Assembly (NCBI RefSeq): GCF_025822765.1
Contig: NZ_JACKUK010000034.1
Coordinates: forward strand, 62,001 to 126,000
Length of the DNA: 64,000 nucleotides
Origin: Mycobacterium barrassiae
GTDB taxonomy: Bacteria; Actinomycetota; Actinomycetes; Mycobacteriales; Mycobacteriaceae
Direction of reading: 5' to 3'
The notes under the pieces are model-generated. The model did not search any database and was not told the DNA's origin. It saw nothing but the letters and a program-made list of their open reading frames with translations. How positions within the stretch are numbered: the stretch's first letter is position 1; each line of letters begins with the position of its first letter. A program made the position numbers and the translations under genes. Shown here in pieces: positions 45,834 to 55,706 of the stretch.

Positions 45834-47084
45834 ATGAGCACGCCGATCATCGATGACGCTGCCAAAGTGCTGGCCGACCCGAAGGCCTATGCCGACGAGC
45901 CCAGACTGCACGCCGCGCTGACCCACCTGCGCAAGAACGCCCCGGTGACGCTTGTCGACGTGCCGGACTTCTATCCGTTCTGGGCGATCACCAAGCACGC
46001 CGACATCATGGCCATCGAGCGGGACAACGAGCTGTGGATCAACGCCCCGCGCCCGATGCTGATCACCAAGGACAAGGACGACCTGGCCAAGGCCAACCTC
46101 GAAGCCGGCGGCGGGCTGCGCAGCTTGGTCCACATGGACGACCCGCACCACCGCGACATCCGCAAGATCGGCGCCGACTGGTTCCGGCCGAAGGCCATGC
46201 GCGCGCTGAAGACCCGCGTCGACGAGCTCGCCAAGATCTATGTCGACAAGCTGGTCGAGAAGGCCCCGGAGTGCGACTTCGTCCAGGAGGTCGCGGTCAA
46301 CTTCCCGCTGTACGTCATCCTGTCGCTGCTGGGCCTGCCGGAGTCCGACTTCCCCCGGATGCTCAAGCTCACCCAGGAGCTCTTCGGCAACGAGGACGAC
46401 GAGATGACCCGCGGGCAGAGCGCGGAGGACCTCAACGCGGTCATCCTCGACTTCTTCAACTACTTCACCGCGCTGACCGCCGAACGCCGCAAGAATCCGA
46501 CCGAGGACCTGGCGTCGGCGATCGCCAACGCCAAGATCGACGGCGAGTACCTCAATGACGTCGACTGCCTGTCCTACTACGTGATCGTCGCCAGTGCGGG
46601 CCACGACACCACCAGTGCGGCGATCTCCGGCGGTCTGCTGGCGCTTATCGAGAACCAGGACCAGCTGGCTCGTCTCAAGGCGCAGCCGGAACTGATGGGC
46701 ACCGCGGTCGAGGAGATGATCCGCTGGACCACCCCGGTCAAGGAGTTCATGCGCACCGCCACCGCCGACACCGAGGTGCGCGGCGTCCCGATCAAAGAGG
46801 GCGAATCGGTGCTGCTGTCCTACGTCTCGGCGAACCGCGACGAAGAGATCTTCGACGAGCCGTTCCGCTTCGACGTCGGCCGCGACCCCAACAAGCACCT
46901 CTCGTTCGGTTACGGCGTGCACTTCTGCCTCGGCGCCGCACTGGCACGGATGGAGATCAACAGCTTCTTCAGCGAGCTGGTGCCGCGGCTGGAGTCGATC
47001 GAGCTGACCGGGAAGCCGGAGTTCATCGCGTCGACGTTCGTCGGTGGGCTCAAGCGCGTGCCGATCAGGTACTCGCTTCGCTGA
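45834..47084 (+). CDS. Cytochrome P450, tandem copy 1
   Basis: The 416-residue soluble P450 has the I-helix motif ASAGHDTTSAAISG, K-helix ExxR (EEMIRWTTPVKEFMR), and the heme Cys in FGYGVHFCLGAALARME. It needs a ferredoxin and reductase, possibly the reductase at 59949. Substrate unknown; the family resembles mycobacterial steroid/fatty-acid or alcohol hydroxylases. Start ATG at 45834 follows GAGG. It is closely similar to the next gene, which indicates local duplication. Confidence 0.92.
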   Translation: MSTPIIDDAAKVLADPKAYADEPRLHAALTHLRKNAPVTLVDVPDFYPFWAITKHADIMAIERDNELWINAPRPMLITKDKDDLAKANLEAGGGLRSLVHMDDPHHRDIRKIGADWFRPKAMRALKTRVDELAKIYVDKLVEKAPECDFVQEVAVNFPLYVILSLLGLPESDFPRMLKLTQELFGNEDDEMTRGQSAEDLNAVILDFFNYFTALTAERRKNPTEDLASAIANAKIDGEYLNDVDCLSYYVIVASAGHDTTSAAISGGLLALIENQDQLARLKAQPELMGTAVEEMIRWTTPVKEFMRTATADTEVRGVPIKEGESVLLSYVSANRDEEIFDEPFRFDVGRDPNKHLSFGYGVHFCLGAALARMEINSFFSELVPRLESIELTGKPEFIASTFVGGLKRVPIRYSLR

Positions 47085-47162
47085 ACCGCCTCCTGCGCGG
47101 TGATGTCCCTGCGATGGAGCCCAACCTCGCGGCGCGAAGTGGTGTCGGTCACATAGACTGCT

Positions 47163-47178
47163 CTTGACACCCGTCAAG
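47163..47178. promoter_or_regulatory. Operator-like palindrome before the second P450 gene
   Basis: CTTGAC-ACCC-GTCAAG, the same 16-bp site as at 45798-45813 with one base changed, ends 18 bases before the ATG. TAGACT at 47153-47158 is a possible -10, which would put the site over the transcription start. Confidence 0.75.
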
Positions 47179-47196
47179 TCGTTCCCGAGGAGCTTC

Positions 47197-48462
47197 ATGA
47201 GCACGTCGACGATGGACCAGGAATCGCAGGAAGCCGCGAGAGTCTTCGTAGATCCGACGGCATATGCCGACGACGACCGGTTACACGCCGCGCTTGCTCA
47301 TCTCCGGGCGCACAACCCGGTCCCCTACGTGGATCACGAGCCGTACCGGCCGTTCTACGCGATCACCAAACACGCCGACATCATGGCCATCGAGCGCGAC
47401 AACAATCTGTGGCTCTCCGAGCCGCGGCCGCTGCTGGCCACTGCCGCCGCCGACGATCTCGGCAAGCAGCAACTCGAAGCCGGGATGGGGTTGCGCACCC
47501 TGATCCACATGGACGACCCGCACCACCGCGACGTCCGCAAGATCGGTGCGGACTGGTTCCGTCCCAAGGCCATGCGTGATCTCAAGGTCCGCGTCGATGA
47601 ACTGGCCAAGACCTACGTCGACAAGTTGCGCGACATCGGGCCGGAATGCGATTTCGTCACCGATATCGCAGTGCACTTCCCGCTCTACGTCATCCTGTCG
47701 CTGCTCGGCCTACCCGAGGAGGACTTCCCGCGCATGCACCAGCTCACCCAGGAGCTGTTCGGCGGGGACGACGAGGAATACAACAAGCGCGGCAAGACGC
47801 CGGAGGAGCAGCTGGCGATCCTGATCGACTTCTTCACCTACTTCGCCCAGCTGACCGCGTCGCGTCGCGAGCACCCGACCGACGATCTGGCATCGGCGAT
47901 CGCCAACGGCCGCATCAACGGTGAGCCACTGTCCGACGTCGACACCGCCTCCTACTACGTCATCGTCGCGACGGCGGGACACGACACCACCAAGGACGCC
48001 ATCTCCGGCGGACTGCTCGCGCTGATCGAAAACCCCGGCGAACTGGAGCGCCTGCGCAAGGATCCCGGGCTGATGGGCACCGCGGTCGAGGAGATGATCC
48101 GGTGGACGACGCCGGTCAAGGAGTTCATGCGTACCGCCGCCGAGGACACCGAGGTTCGCGGGGTACCGATCAAGAAGGATGAATCCGTCTATCTGGCTTA
48201 CGTTTCCGGCAACCGGGACGAGGAGGTCTTCGACGAGCCGTTCCGCTTCGACGTCGGCCGCGACCCCAACAAGCACGTCGCGTTCGGATACGGGGTGCAC
48301 TTCTGCCTTGGCGCCGCGCTGGCGCGGATGGAGATGAACAGCCTGTTCTCCGAACTGGTTCCTCGACTGGAGTCCATCGAACTCGCGGGCAAGCCCGAAC
48401 TGGCGGCTACGACCTTTGTCGGCGGGCTCAAGCACCTGCCGATTCGGTACACCGTGCGCTGA
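47197..48462 (+). CDS. Cytochrome P450, tandem copy 2
   Basis: The 421-residue P450 carries ATAGHDTTKDAISGGLLALI, EEMIRWTTPVKEFMR and the heme-ligand FGYGVHFCLGAALARME, nearly as in copy 1. ATG at 47197 (MSTSTMDQESQEAARVF) behind GAGGAG; a longer frame begins inside the operator and is not used. Differences from copy 1 are spread through the substrate-recognition parts (B-C region and F-G region), so the two may differ in substrate. Confidence 0.92.
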   Translation: MSTSTMDQESQEAARVFVDPTAYADDDRLHAALAHLRAHNPVPYVDHEPYRPFYAITKHADIMAIERDNNLWLSEPRPLLATAAADDLGKQQLEAGMGLRTLIHMDDPHHRDVRKIGADWFRPKAMRDLKVRVDELAKTYVDKLRDIGPECDFVTDIAVHFPLYVILSLLGLPEEDFPRMHQLTQELFGGDDEEYNKRGKTPEEQLAILIDFFTYFAQLTASRREHPTDDLASAIANGRINGEPLSDVDTASYYVIVATAGHDTTKDAISGGLLALIENPGELERLRKDPGLMGTAVEEMIRWTTPVKEFMRTAAEDTEVRGVPIKKDESVYLAYVSGNRDEEVFDEPFRFDVGRDPNKHVAFGYGVHFCLGAALARMEMNSLFSELVPRLESIELAGKPELAATTFVGGLKHLPIRYTVR

Positions 48463-48468
48463 GCGCGG

Positions 48469-49110
48469 CTATTCCTTCTCTTGCTTGGCTTTCTTGGCAT
48501 GCGTGGCCAGGAATCCGTCGACCGCAGCCTCGGCGCATGCACGGTAATCGAAATCGGCCAAAGTGCTGAGCCGTCCGAGGACCAGGGGACCGATCAGCAG
48601 CGCGATCGCGCGTATGCGGTCGGGCACCTCGATCTCGGCCGCTGCTTGGGGACTGTCGAAGATGGCGTCGAACGGTACCGAGTAGAGCGCGATGATGCGC
48701 GCCCGCAACGGGCCGGCGGTATCCGAATCCGCTTGCCGCACATCGGAATAGTCGCCGGCATCAGGACCTGAGGCCAGCCACGTCAGGGCGGTGAGCATCG
48801 CGGGCACCTCGGCGATCGCGTCCGTCCACCCTTCGACGACCGCGATCAACTGCTCGCGCAGGTCGCCTTCGGGCGGCGGCATCGGTGCGGGTTGCAGCAG
48901 GCTCATGAACGCCGCGCTCAACAGATCGTTGGCGCTCGAGAAATGGCGGTAGAGCGTGGCCCTCGCCACGTTGGCGGTCCGTGTGACCGCGTCGATCGTC
49001 ACGGCGCTCGGACCGCCCGCGCGCAGGAGCGACGTCGCGGCCTCGAGCAGACGCGCCCGCGAGCGGGCGGGCCGCGGGTCCGTACTGCGGCCCACGCGCG
49101 AGACGGCCAT
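48469..49110 (-). CDS. TetR-family repressor, divergent from the MFS exporter
   Basis: The 213-residue protein has a TetR helix-turn-helix (RARLLEAATSLLRAGGPSAVTIDAVTRTANVARATLYRHFSSANDLL) and a helical ligand-binding half, ending KKAKQEKE. Its stop is 7 bp from the second P450 stop (convergent). It is divergent from the MFS gene, with the palindrome 49144-49158 between them as likely operator. Confidence 0.87.
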   Translation of the reverse strand: MAVSRVGRSTDPRPARSRARLLEAATSLLRAGGPSAVTIDAVTRTANVARATLYRHFSSANDLLSAAFMSLLQPAPMPPPEGDLREQLIAVVEGWTDAIAEVPAMLTALTWLASGPDAGDYSDVRQADSDTAGPLRARIIALYSVPFDAIFDSPQAAAEIEVPDRIRAIALLIGPLVLGRLSTLADFDYRACAEAAVDGFLATHAKKAKQEKE

Positions 49111-49143
49111 CGTTTAGGCGACCTCCTGGTCGGGAACAGCTAC

Positions 49144-49158
49144 GAGACTGTCAGTCTC
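49144..49158. promoter_or_regulatory. Palindromic operator between TetR and MFS genes
   Basis: GAGACTG-T-CAGTCTC is a perfect 15-bp inverted repeat in the 67-bp divergent gap. It is the natural candidate site for the TetR repressor and would control both genes. Confidence 0.75.
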
Positions 49159-49177
49159 AAACCTCTCCTCCACCCCA

Positions 49178-50887
49178 TTGGAGCGCGATCACGTGGTCGA
49201 CACCCTCACCCGGTCTGACCAGAGTATCGACGCCGGCTTGGCAACCCTGTCCAGGTTCGGGCGGTTCTGGTTGCTCACGGTCGCCGCCCTCGACGTTCTG
49301 CTGGTCATTTCGTCGATGGTGGCGCTCAACGCCGCGCTCCCCGATATCGCGGTCGAGACCGCCGCGACCCAGACGCAACTCACCTGGATCGTGGACGGCT
49401 ACACGCTGGTCCTGGCCTGCCTGCTGTTGCCCGCGGGTGCGATCGGCGACCGGTATGGCCGACGAGGCGCCCTGGTGGCGGGCCTCGCGATCTTCGCGGT
49501 GGCGTCGATAGCACCGGTGTTCTTCGACAGTCCGGTGCAGATCATCCTCGCCCGGGTGCTCGCAGGTGTCGGGGCGGCGTTCATCATGCCCGCGACGTTG
49601 TCACTTCTGACAGCGGCATTCCCGAAAAGCGAACGGAACAAGGCCGTTGGAATCTGGGCCGGCGTCGCAAGTTCGGGTGCGATCGTCGGATTCATGGGCA
49701 CGGGCCTGCTTCTGCACGCCTTTGCCTGGCAGTCGATCTTCTATGCGTTCGCCGCATCGGCCGTCGTGCTCATCGTGTGTACGTTCACGATCGCCTCGTC
49801 ACGCGACGACAGCGCTACCCCGATCGACGGTATCGGCGCGGTGCTGATCGGTTCTGCCGTAGCGGTTTTCGTGTTCGGCGTGGTGGAGGCGCCGGTACGG
49901 GGATGGACTCATCCGCTGGTGTGGGGCTGCATGGCAGCCGGGGTTGCGCTGGCGGTGGCCTTCGGTGTGGTGGAACTGCGACGCCGACATCCTCTTCTCG
50001 ACGTCCGGCTGTTCGGGCGCCCCGACTTCACCACCGGGGCGATCGGCATCACCATCCTCTTCCTCGCCAACTTCGGGTTCTTCTTCATCGAGATGCAGTA
50101 CCTGCAGCTCGTTCTCGGCTACAGCCCACTGCAGACCGCGTTCGCACTCGCACCGCTGGCGGTGCCGATCATGATCCTCGGCGCAACGATGCATATCTAC
50201 CTCCCGAAGGTCGGGTTACGAACGGCCGTGGCGCTCGGCCTGTTTCTCATCGGCGTCGGGCTCTTCCTCATGCGTTACCTCGACGCAGGGGCGTCCTACC
50301 TCGATCTGGTCTGGCCGATGTTGGTCACAAGTGCGGGCATCGGCCTGTGCGTCGCGCCGACCACCTCGGCGATCATGAACGCCGTTCCCACCGAGAAGCA
50401 GGGCGTGGCGTCCGCGGTCAACGACACCACGCGCGAGGTCGGCGCCGCGGTCGGAATCGCCGTCGCCGGTTCCGTGCTGGCGGCGCAGTATGGGACCGTA
50501 CTGTCGCCGGAGCTGGCCGGCTTCCCGGGGCAGATCCGCGCGGCTGCACTGGAATCGCTGGCCAACGCGCTCGCCGTCGCCGACGAGATGGGCCCGCAGG
50601 GCACACATTTGGCCGACCTCGCCACGGCCGCGTTCATCGAGTCGATGAGCCTCTCACTGCTCGTGCTGTCCATCGTGTTGACCCTCGCCGCCGCCTTCGT
50701 CGCGGTGTGGGCACCCGGTCGCGACGGCAGGCAGTTCGAGTTCGCACGTCGGATCAACGAGCGCTGGTCGGGGTCAGGCTCGGGATCGGGAGATGAACTC
50801 GGCGACCCGGTGGCCGATCATGACGATGGTCGCGTGGGGGCCGCGGCTGGTGATGGCGGGAAGCACCGAGCCGTCGACCACCCATAG
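49178..50887 (+). CDS. MFS drug exporter, DHA2 (14-helix) family
   Basis: The protein of about 569 residues has around 14 hydrophobic segments with DHA2 markers: LTWIVDGYTLVLACLLLPAG, motif A GDRYGRRGALVAG, and RVLAGVGAAFIMPATLSLL. These are proton-driven multidrug exporters. Starts TTG 49178 or GTG 49193 are possible; no good ribosome-binding site. The last 114 bases overlap the opposite-strand mftG, so the tail after WAPGRDGRQFEFARRINERW is probably not functional sequence in its own right. Confidence 0.88.
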   Translation: MERDHVVDTLTRSDQSIDAGLATLSRFGRFWLLTVAALDVLLVISSMVALNAALPDIAVETAATQTQLTWIVDGYTLVLACLLLPAGAIGDRYGRRGALVAGLAIFAVASIAPVFFDSPVQIILARVLAGVGAAFIMPATLSLLTAAFPKSERNKAVGIWAGVASSGAIVGFMGTGLLLHAFAWQSIFYAFAASAVVLIVCTFTIASSRDDSATPIDGIGAVLIGSAVAVFVFGVVEAPVRGWTHPLVWGCMAAGVALAVAFGVVELRRRHPLLDVRLFGRPDFTTGAIGITILFLANFGFFFIEMQYLQLVLGYSPLQTAFALAPLAVPIMILGATMHIYLPKVGLRTAVALGLFLIGVGLFLMRYLDAGASYLDLVWPMLVTSAGIGLCVAPTTSAIMNAVPTEKQGVASAVNDTTREVGAAVGIAVAGSVLAAQYGTVLSPELAGFPGQIRAAALESLANALAVADEMGPQGTHLADLATAAFIESMSLSLLVLSIVLTLAAAFVAVWAPGRDGRQFEFARRINERWSGSGSGSGDELGDPVADHDDGRVGAAAGDGGKHRAVDHP

Positions 50888-52216
50888 CGCGTCGACGCCG
50901 CGCACCCGGCACTGCGCGTCCACCACGGCGGACTCGTCGCCGTCCCGACCCATCGGTGCGGTACAGCACAGATGTTGCGATGTCGACCACGACGCGGTCT
51001 CCGATTTCGCGTGCCTGCCTGCCAATTCGAGCGCGAGACCCGCACCGGAGCGCAAGGCAGCGACGTCCGCGGGTTCACTGTCGTAGTGGTGCTCGATGGC
51101 GGGCAGGACGGTCGGGTCGGCGGAGACCAGTCGGACCGTGCCGCGGGACCGCGGCCGCATCAGCGCGACCCCGACGTGGGGGTGATCACCCGGGTCGTCA
51201 CGGCGTCCGGTCACCATCGCGCCGAACCCCGCTGTGTAGGGCCTGATTTCGAGGCCGCCGTCAGTAGCCAGCACAGCCTCCAGCGGTGGCAGCCCGTGAG
51301 TCTCTGCCCAGTCGACGGGCAGCACCCACTCGGGATGGTCCGACGTCGCAGTGCCGACCGGCAGGTCCACCACCACGGGCACTCCTGCGGCGGTCAGCAC
51401 ATCCGCCGGTCCGATACCCGAAAGCATCAACAGGTGTGCCGATCCAATCGCACCGGACGACAACACGATTCGGTCCGCGGTCAGCACGGTCGGCCCGTCC
51501 GGCCCCACGCACTCGACGCCGACCGCCCGGCTGCCGACGATTCGGATGCGGGTGACCCGGGTATCGGTCAGCACCGTCAGGCCGGGACGGTCCATCGCCG
51601 GTTTCAGGTAGGCGCCACCGGGGCCGACCCGAGTTCCGCCGTTGATGTTCAGCGGAACGGCCCCCACACCCGGCGGCAACGGCGAATCCGGCGCCGACCC
51701 GTTGAGGTCATCGATCCACTGATATCCCGCGTCTATCGCGGCGTTGACGAAAGTGGCTGTGCACCCGTCGAATTCAGAGACACGTTGCACCTGGATCGGT
51801 CCCGAGCTGCCATGCAGGGGCCCGTCGAAGTCGGCATCGGACTCGATCGCACGGAAGTGCGGAAGCACGTCGTCCCACGTCCATTCCGATAACCCCCACC
51901 CGTCGTAATCCGACGGCAGTCCCCTGCAGAAGTAACCTCCGTTGACGGCGCCCGATCCGCCGACCACCGCGCCCCTCATGATCTGTGCGTGCCGCTGCGG
52001 ACGGTCGGTCAGCACCGTCGGATAGCGCCGGACCACCGAGCTCGCGGTGCCGATCGGCAGCCGAAGCCCGTTGGTGATCTGGCTCAGCACCGAGGGGTCG
52101 GAGGGGGCCGGCCCGGCTTCGACGACCGTCACACGGGCGCTCGGATCGGCCGAAAGTCGTTCCGCTAATACAGATCCGGCGCTACCAGCACCGACGATCA
52201 GCACATCGCTGTGCAA
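50774..52216 (-). CDS. mftG: GMC-family mycofactocin-linked oxidoreductase MftG
   Basis: The 480-residue flavoenzyme has the FAD-binding VLIVGAGSAGSVLAERLS, GMC signature 1-like RGAVVGGSGAVNGGYFCRG, signature 2-like SSGAIGSAHLLMLSGIGP, and the C-terminal active-site DGSVLPAITSRGPHATIVMIGHRVAEF. In mycobacteria MftG is reported to pass electrons from reduced mycofactocin to the respiratory chain. TTG start at 52216, 8 bp after mftF. Equivalent to Rv0697. Confidence 0.88.
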   Translation of the reverse strand: MHSDVLIVGAGSAGSVLAERLSADPSARVTVVEAGPAPSDPSVLSQITNGLRLPIGTASSVVRRYPTVLTDRPQRHAQIMRGAVVGGSGAVNGGYFCRGLPSDYDGWGLSEWTWDDVLPHFRAIESDADFDGPLHGSSGPIQVQRVSEFDGCTATFVNAAIDAGYQWIDDLNGSAPDSPLPPGVGAVPLNINGGTRVGPGGAYLKPAMDRPGLTVLTDTRVTRIRIVGSRAVGVECVGPDGPTVLTADRIVLSSGAIGSAHLLMLSGIGPADVLTAAGVPVVVDLPVGTATSDHPEWVLPVDWAETHGLPPLEAVLATDGGLEIRPYTAGFGAMVTGRRDDPGDHPHVGVALMRPRSRGTVRLVSADPTVLPAIEHHYDSEPADVAALRSGAGLALELAGRHAKSETASWSTSQHLCCTAPMGRDGDESAVVDAQCRVRGVDALWVVDGSVLPAITSRGPHATIVMIGHRVAEFISRSRA

Positions 52217-52224
52217 GGCGGGGT

Positions 52225-53637
52225 TCAGGTCCGGATCTGGGGCTTGAGGGCGCCGACATGCCGTTCACGCACCACGCCGGTCCACAGTCCCGCGCCGTAG
52301 GCGATGTCGTCGAGCCGCTTCAGCAGGATGTAAGTGAGCAGCCCGACCGGCTTCGCGTCGTCGTCACCGTTGCCGTTGCGGGTGATCCAATCGACCACCC
52401 CGTCGACGATGGCGGCGACCAGCACCACCTGGCGACACCGTCGGGACAGCAGTGCGGCGATGAACGCGACGGGCCAGTAGTGCCGGCAGATCGCCGACGC
52501 CAGCTGCAGCGCCGCGGACCACAGTCCGCGGGCGGCGACGACCGCCACTTCCTTCGGTTCGGTCTCGACGGTGGACAGCGAACGTGCGATCCGGCGACCG
52601 GTGATCGCGGCGACCACCATCGACGCCAGGTAGCCGATGCCCGAGCCCATCGCCATCAGCATCCAGGCGACCAGCGTCCACCCCGAGATGACCAGCGGAG
52701 CCGTCTTGCCCGGGTGCCGGACCGACAGCGGCGCCGCCGATTCACCGTAAAAAGCCCTGCGCGAGAACCATTCTCGTAGTTGTGTGCGGTGATCGTGGGC
52801 AACCAGCGCGACGGGTTCATACCGCAGGCGGGCACCGGCCTCGATCAGCCGCCAGCACAGGTCGACGTCTTCACCGGACTTGAGTGTCTCGTCGAAGCCG
52901 CCCAACTCCTTGAGCACGGTGGTTCGGCAGATGATCGCGGCGCTGGGCACGTAGGAGACGGTGCCGTAGGGAACCACAGGGGCCTCGCGCAGTCCGAGGT
53001 CGAGGGAGGACCTCACGGCCTCGTAGCGCGCCACCAGATTGTCGGGCTCGCGCAGTCCGACGATTCGCGGGGCCACCAGCGCCACCGCAGGGTCGCAGAA
53101 GTGGCCGAGCAGCGCCTCAAGCCACCCCCGCCGCGGGACGACGTCGGAGTCCAGGAACGCGATGTAGTCGGTGTGGCATGCCGCCATGCCGGTGTTGCGC
53201 GCGGCCGCGGGACCCTTGCTGCGGTCATGCCGCAGGATCTGAACGTCGCTGTACATCTGCGCGAAGTCGGCCTGCTGCACCGGGGTGACCGACCCGTCGT
53301 CGACCACGATGATGCGCATACCGCGCAGTGCCGCGACCAGCCGGCGAAGACCAGATGCATTGTTCCGCACCGGAATAACGACAGTGACATCACGGTGCGA
53401 CGGACCGGTCGCAGGTCGCGGATGCGCGACGGTGGCATCGAGGAGAGTGCGGGCCAGCTGCGCGCTGACCGCATCGTGCACCTCGAGCCGCCCGCCGTTG
53501 ATCATGGTCTGCGCCGCGGGCGCGAGCCGCAGCAGTCGGGTGGGCGATCCGCCCAGCAGGGCCGAACCCTCACCGAGCACCTTCACCCGGCGATCCACCT
53601 GGACGGCGAACCCGTCGGGCAGGCGTGGTCCTGTCAT
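52225..53637 (-). CDS. mftF: Mycofactocin glycosyltransferase MftF
   Basis: The 470-residue GT2 enzyme has [45 protein letters not shown] and the acceptor-side motif [15 protein letters not shown], then C-terminal hydrophobic helices. It adds the oligo-beta-1,4-glucose chain to the mycofactocin core. ATG at 53637 overlaps the mftE stop (ATGA), giving a start better than the upstream in-frame codons. Equivalent to Rv0696. Confidence 0.92.
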   Translation of the reverse strand: MTGPRLPDGFAVQVDRRVKVLGEGSALLGGSPTRLLRLAPAAQTMINGGRLEVHDAVSAQLARTLLDATVAHPRPATGPSHRDVTVVIPVRNNASGLRRLVAALRGMRIIVVDDGSVTPVQQADFAQMYSDVQILRHDRSKGPAAARNTGMAACHTDYIAFLDSDVVPRRGWLEALLGHFCDPAVALVAPRIVGLREPDNLVARYEAVRSSLDLGLREAPVVPYGTVSYVPSAAIICRTTVLKELGGFDETLKSGEDVDLCWRLIEAGARLRYEPVALVAHDHRTQLREWFSRRAFYGESAAPLSVRHPGKTAPLVISGWTLVAWMLMAMGSGIGYLASMVVAAITGRRIARSLSTVETEPKEVAVVAARGLWSAALQLASAICRHYWPVAFIAALLSRRCRQVVLVAAIVDGVVDWITRNGNGDDDAKPVGLLTYILLKRLDDIAYGAGLWTGVVRERHVGALKPQIRT

Positions 53638-54377
53638 GTCAACATCCCGTCCCGGTCGGGCGTCCACCGGACCACGCGTCGCAAACACCCGTCGATCATC
53701 TCTGCAAAGATCCGCGCACCTTCCTCTGCGGTCGCCGTGGTGGGATCACCGAGAATACCCACGTCACTGACCGCGGCGATGCCGCCTTCGCGCATTGCCG
53801 GCATGAGCTGCCCCAACGGGGCGCGATTGCCGGGGACCCGTTGGTCGATCGACACGTCATCGGGCGAAATATGTAGCAATACAGACGTTTCGGTATGTCC
53901 GGCGTGGGCGTCTGCGTTCTTGGCGCTACAGGAGCACCAGCCCACGTCGCGACCCTCGTACCGGAGCAGAGCCGCGGCCGCTGCCAGCGCTTCGACGTTC
54001 CCTCCGTGCCCGTTGACGAAGACCAGACGCGACGCCCAGCGCGCGGCGGACCGGCCGAACTCCACCAGCAACAGACGCAGCGCAGAGGTGCCGATGGAGA
54101 CGGTGCCGTCGAACTCTTCGTGCTCGCCGCTGGCGCCGTACGCGATCGCGGGAGCGACCAGCCACTTCGATTCATCTCCGACGGCAAGCTGTCCGGCAAG
54201 AGCGCGGGCGACCGCCGTCGCGATGCGGGTGTCGGTGTCCAGCGGCAGGTGAGGGCCATGTTGCTCCGTCGAGCCGACGGGGACGATCAACGCTGATGAC
54301 GTGCTCTGCAGCTGCCACGACGTTGCGTTCGCGAGCTCGCCTCCAGAGGTCACCCGCCGATGGTAGGCCGAATTCAC
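53634..54377 (-). CDS. mftE: Mycofactocin peptidase MftE (creatininase family)
   Basis: The 247-residue metallopeptidase has [21 protein letters not shown] with metal-binding Glu and His, and [13 protein letters not shown], the creatininase-family pattern. It cuts the modified MftA to free the C-terminal Val-Tyr-derived AHDP. GTG at 54377 (VNSAYHRRV) matches the start of Rv0695 as recalled; an upstream ATG at 54425 would add 16 residues. A 134-bp gap separates it from mftD. Confidence 0.9.
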   Translation of the reverse strand: MNSAYHRRVTSGGELANATSWQLQSTSSALIVPVGSTEQHGPHLPLDTDTRIATAVARALAGQLAVGDESKWLVAPAIAYGASGEHEEFDGTVSIGTSALRLLLVEFGRSAARWASRLVFVNGHGGNVEALAAAAALLRYEGRDVGWCSCSAKNADAHAGHTETSVLLHISPDDVSIDQRVPGNRAPLGQLMPAMREGGIAAVSDVGILGDPTTATAEEGARIFAEMIDGCLRRVVRWTPDRDGMLT

Positions 54378-54511
54378 CTGGCGTGCGCCAATTGTTGGCG
54401 CATGCGAAGGAATTGATTTGCTCAAATTTTCGCCAGTGACAATGTGCCGTTCACGTCAGCCCCCTGCGCCACGCCTGTACCAGGAATTTCGCGCGCGTAA
54501 GCCGGTGGCGA

Positions 54512-55702
54512 TCAGGCGTTCGGGTTTCGGGGCACGCCGAGCGCCCTGGTGAACCCATCGGGCACCAGCACATCATCTGGACTGAGGTCGTGCACCGAGG
54601 CATGACCAAGTCCCATCAGGGCCGAGTCGATGCCGCCGCGCAGCACGTCGAGCACATTCTCGACGCCGGCCTGCCCGTTGGCGGCCAGCCCCCAGAGATA
54701 GGCACGTCCGATCATGACTGCGCGTGCGCCCAGCGCGACGGCCTTGACCACGTCGCTGCCGCGCCGGATGCCACCGTCGAGCACGACCTCGACGTCGTTG
54801 CCGACCGCCTCGACGATCGCGGGCAGCGCCCGAATCGACGCAGGCGTGCCGTCCAGGTTGTTGCCACCGTGGTTGGAGACCGAAATGGCCGAAACACCCG
54901 CGTCTACAGCACGTTTCGCGTCGTCGACGCGCATCACGCCCTTGAGCATGAATGGCCCACCCCACAGCTCACGCAGCCAGGCGATGTCCTCCCAGGTCGG
55001 CGGAGGGGTACCCATCCACTCGCCGTACGCCGCGAAGAACGGCGGGCCGGCTTCGCCGCGCGCGGCCTGGTTGGGCACGCGCAGGTTCGGCGGCCGCATG
55101 GTCTTGCTCCACTGCCACATCCACCCGGGCCTGCTCAGCCCCGTCGGCAGCATCCGCACGGTCGTACGCAGGTTCATCTCTTCGGGGATTTTCGGGCTGC
55201 CCCAGTCACGTCCGTGCGAGAAGCTCCAGTCGGTGGTCACGATCAGGCCGACGGCGCCCGCAGCCCGCGCACGCTCGACCCGCGCGGCGATCGCGTCCCG
55301 GCCACCGAGCCAGTACACCTGGAAGAAGAGTTTCGGGTTGGCGGCGATGACCTCTTCGATCGGCTTGCTGGCGAACGAGGACAGGCCCATGGCGGTGCCC
55401 CGCGCGGCAGCGGCCCGCGCGACGGCGACCTCACCCTCCGGGTGGACCGCCTGCACGCCCGTCGGCGATATCAGGACGGGAAGCGAAATATCCTGTCCCA
55501 TAACGGTTGTCGCGAGATCTCGCTTTTCGGTCGCGCCGATGACGTGCGGGGCGAAGCCCAGCTCGGAGAATGCGTCGACGTTGTCGGCGACGGTCACGCC
55601 GCGCTCGCTGGCCGCAAGCAGTGCGGAGTACACCGGCTTGGGCAGTCGCCGCTTGGCCCGCTCCTGGGCGGCGGCGACGGTTTCGAACCAAATGTCGGCC
55701 AT
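54512..55702 (-). CDS. mftD: Mycofactocin FMN-dependent oxidase MftD
   Basis: The 396-residue enzyme is of the LldD/glycolate-oxidase family: VLISPTGVQAVHPEGEVAVARAA, FQVYWLGGRDA, LKGVMRVDDAKRAVDAG, and VSNHGGNNLDGTPA with VVLDGGIRRGSDVVKA. It oxidatively deaminates AHDP to premycofactocin, giving the alpha-keto amide redox centre. Earlier annotation as lactate dehydrogenase (lldD1, Rv0694) is superseded by its role here. Confidence 0.92.
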   Translation of the reverse strand: MADIWFETVAAAQERAKRRLPKPVYSALLAASERGVTVADNVDAFSELGFAPHVIGATEKRDLATTVMGQDISLPVLISPTGVQAVHPEGEVAVARAAAARGTAMGLSSFASKPIEEVIAANPKLFFQVYWLGGRDAIAARVERARAAGAVGLIVTTDWSFSHGRDWGSPKIPEEMNLRTTVRMLPTGLSRPGWMWQWSKTMRPPNLRVPNQAARGEAGPPFFAAYGEWMGTPPPTWEDIAWLRELWGGPFMLKGVMRVDDAKRAVDAGVSAISVSNHGGNNLDGTPASIRALPAIVEAVGNDVEVVLDGGIRRGSDVVKAVALGARAVMIGRAYLWGLAANGQAGVENVLDVLRGGIDSALMGLGHASVHDLSPDDVLVPDGFTRALGVPRNPNA

Positions 55703-55706
55703 TGAA

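Noticed and set aside
45738-47204. 488-codon minus-strand frame opposite the first P450
   Set aside because: Complement of the P450 coding sequence; no motif, and the same shadow appears opposite the second P450.
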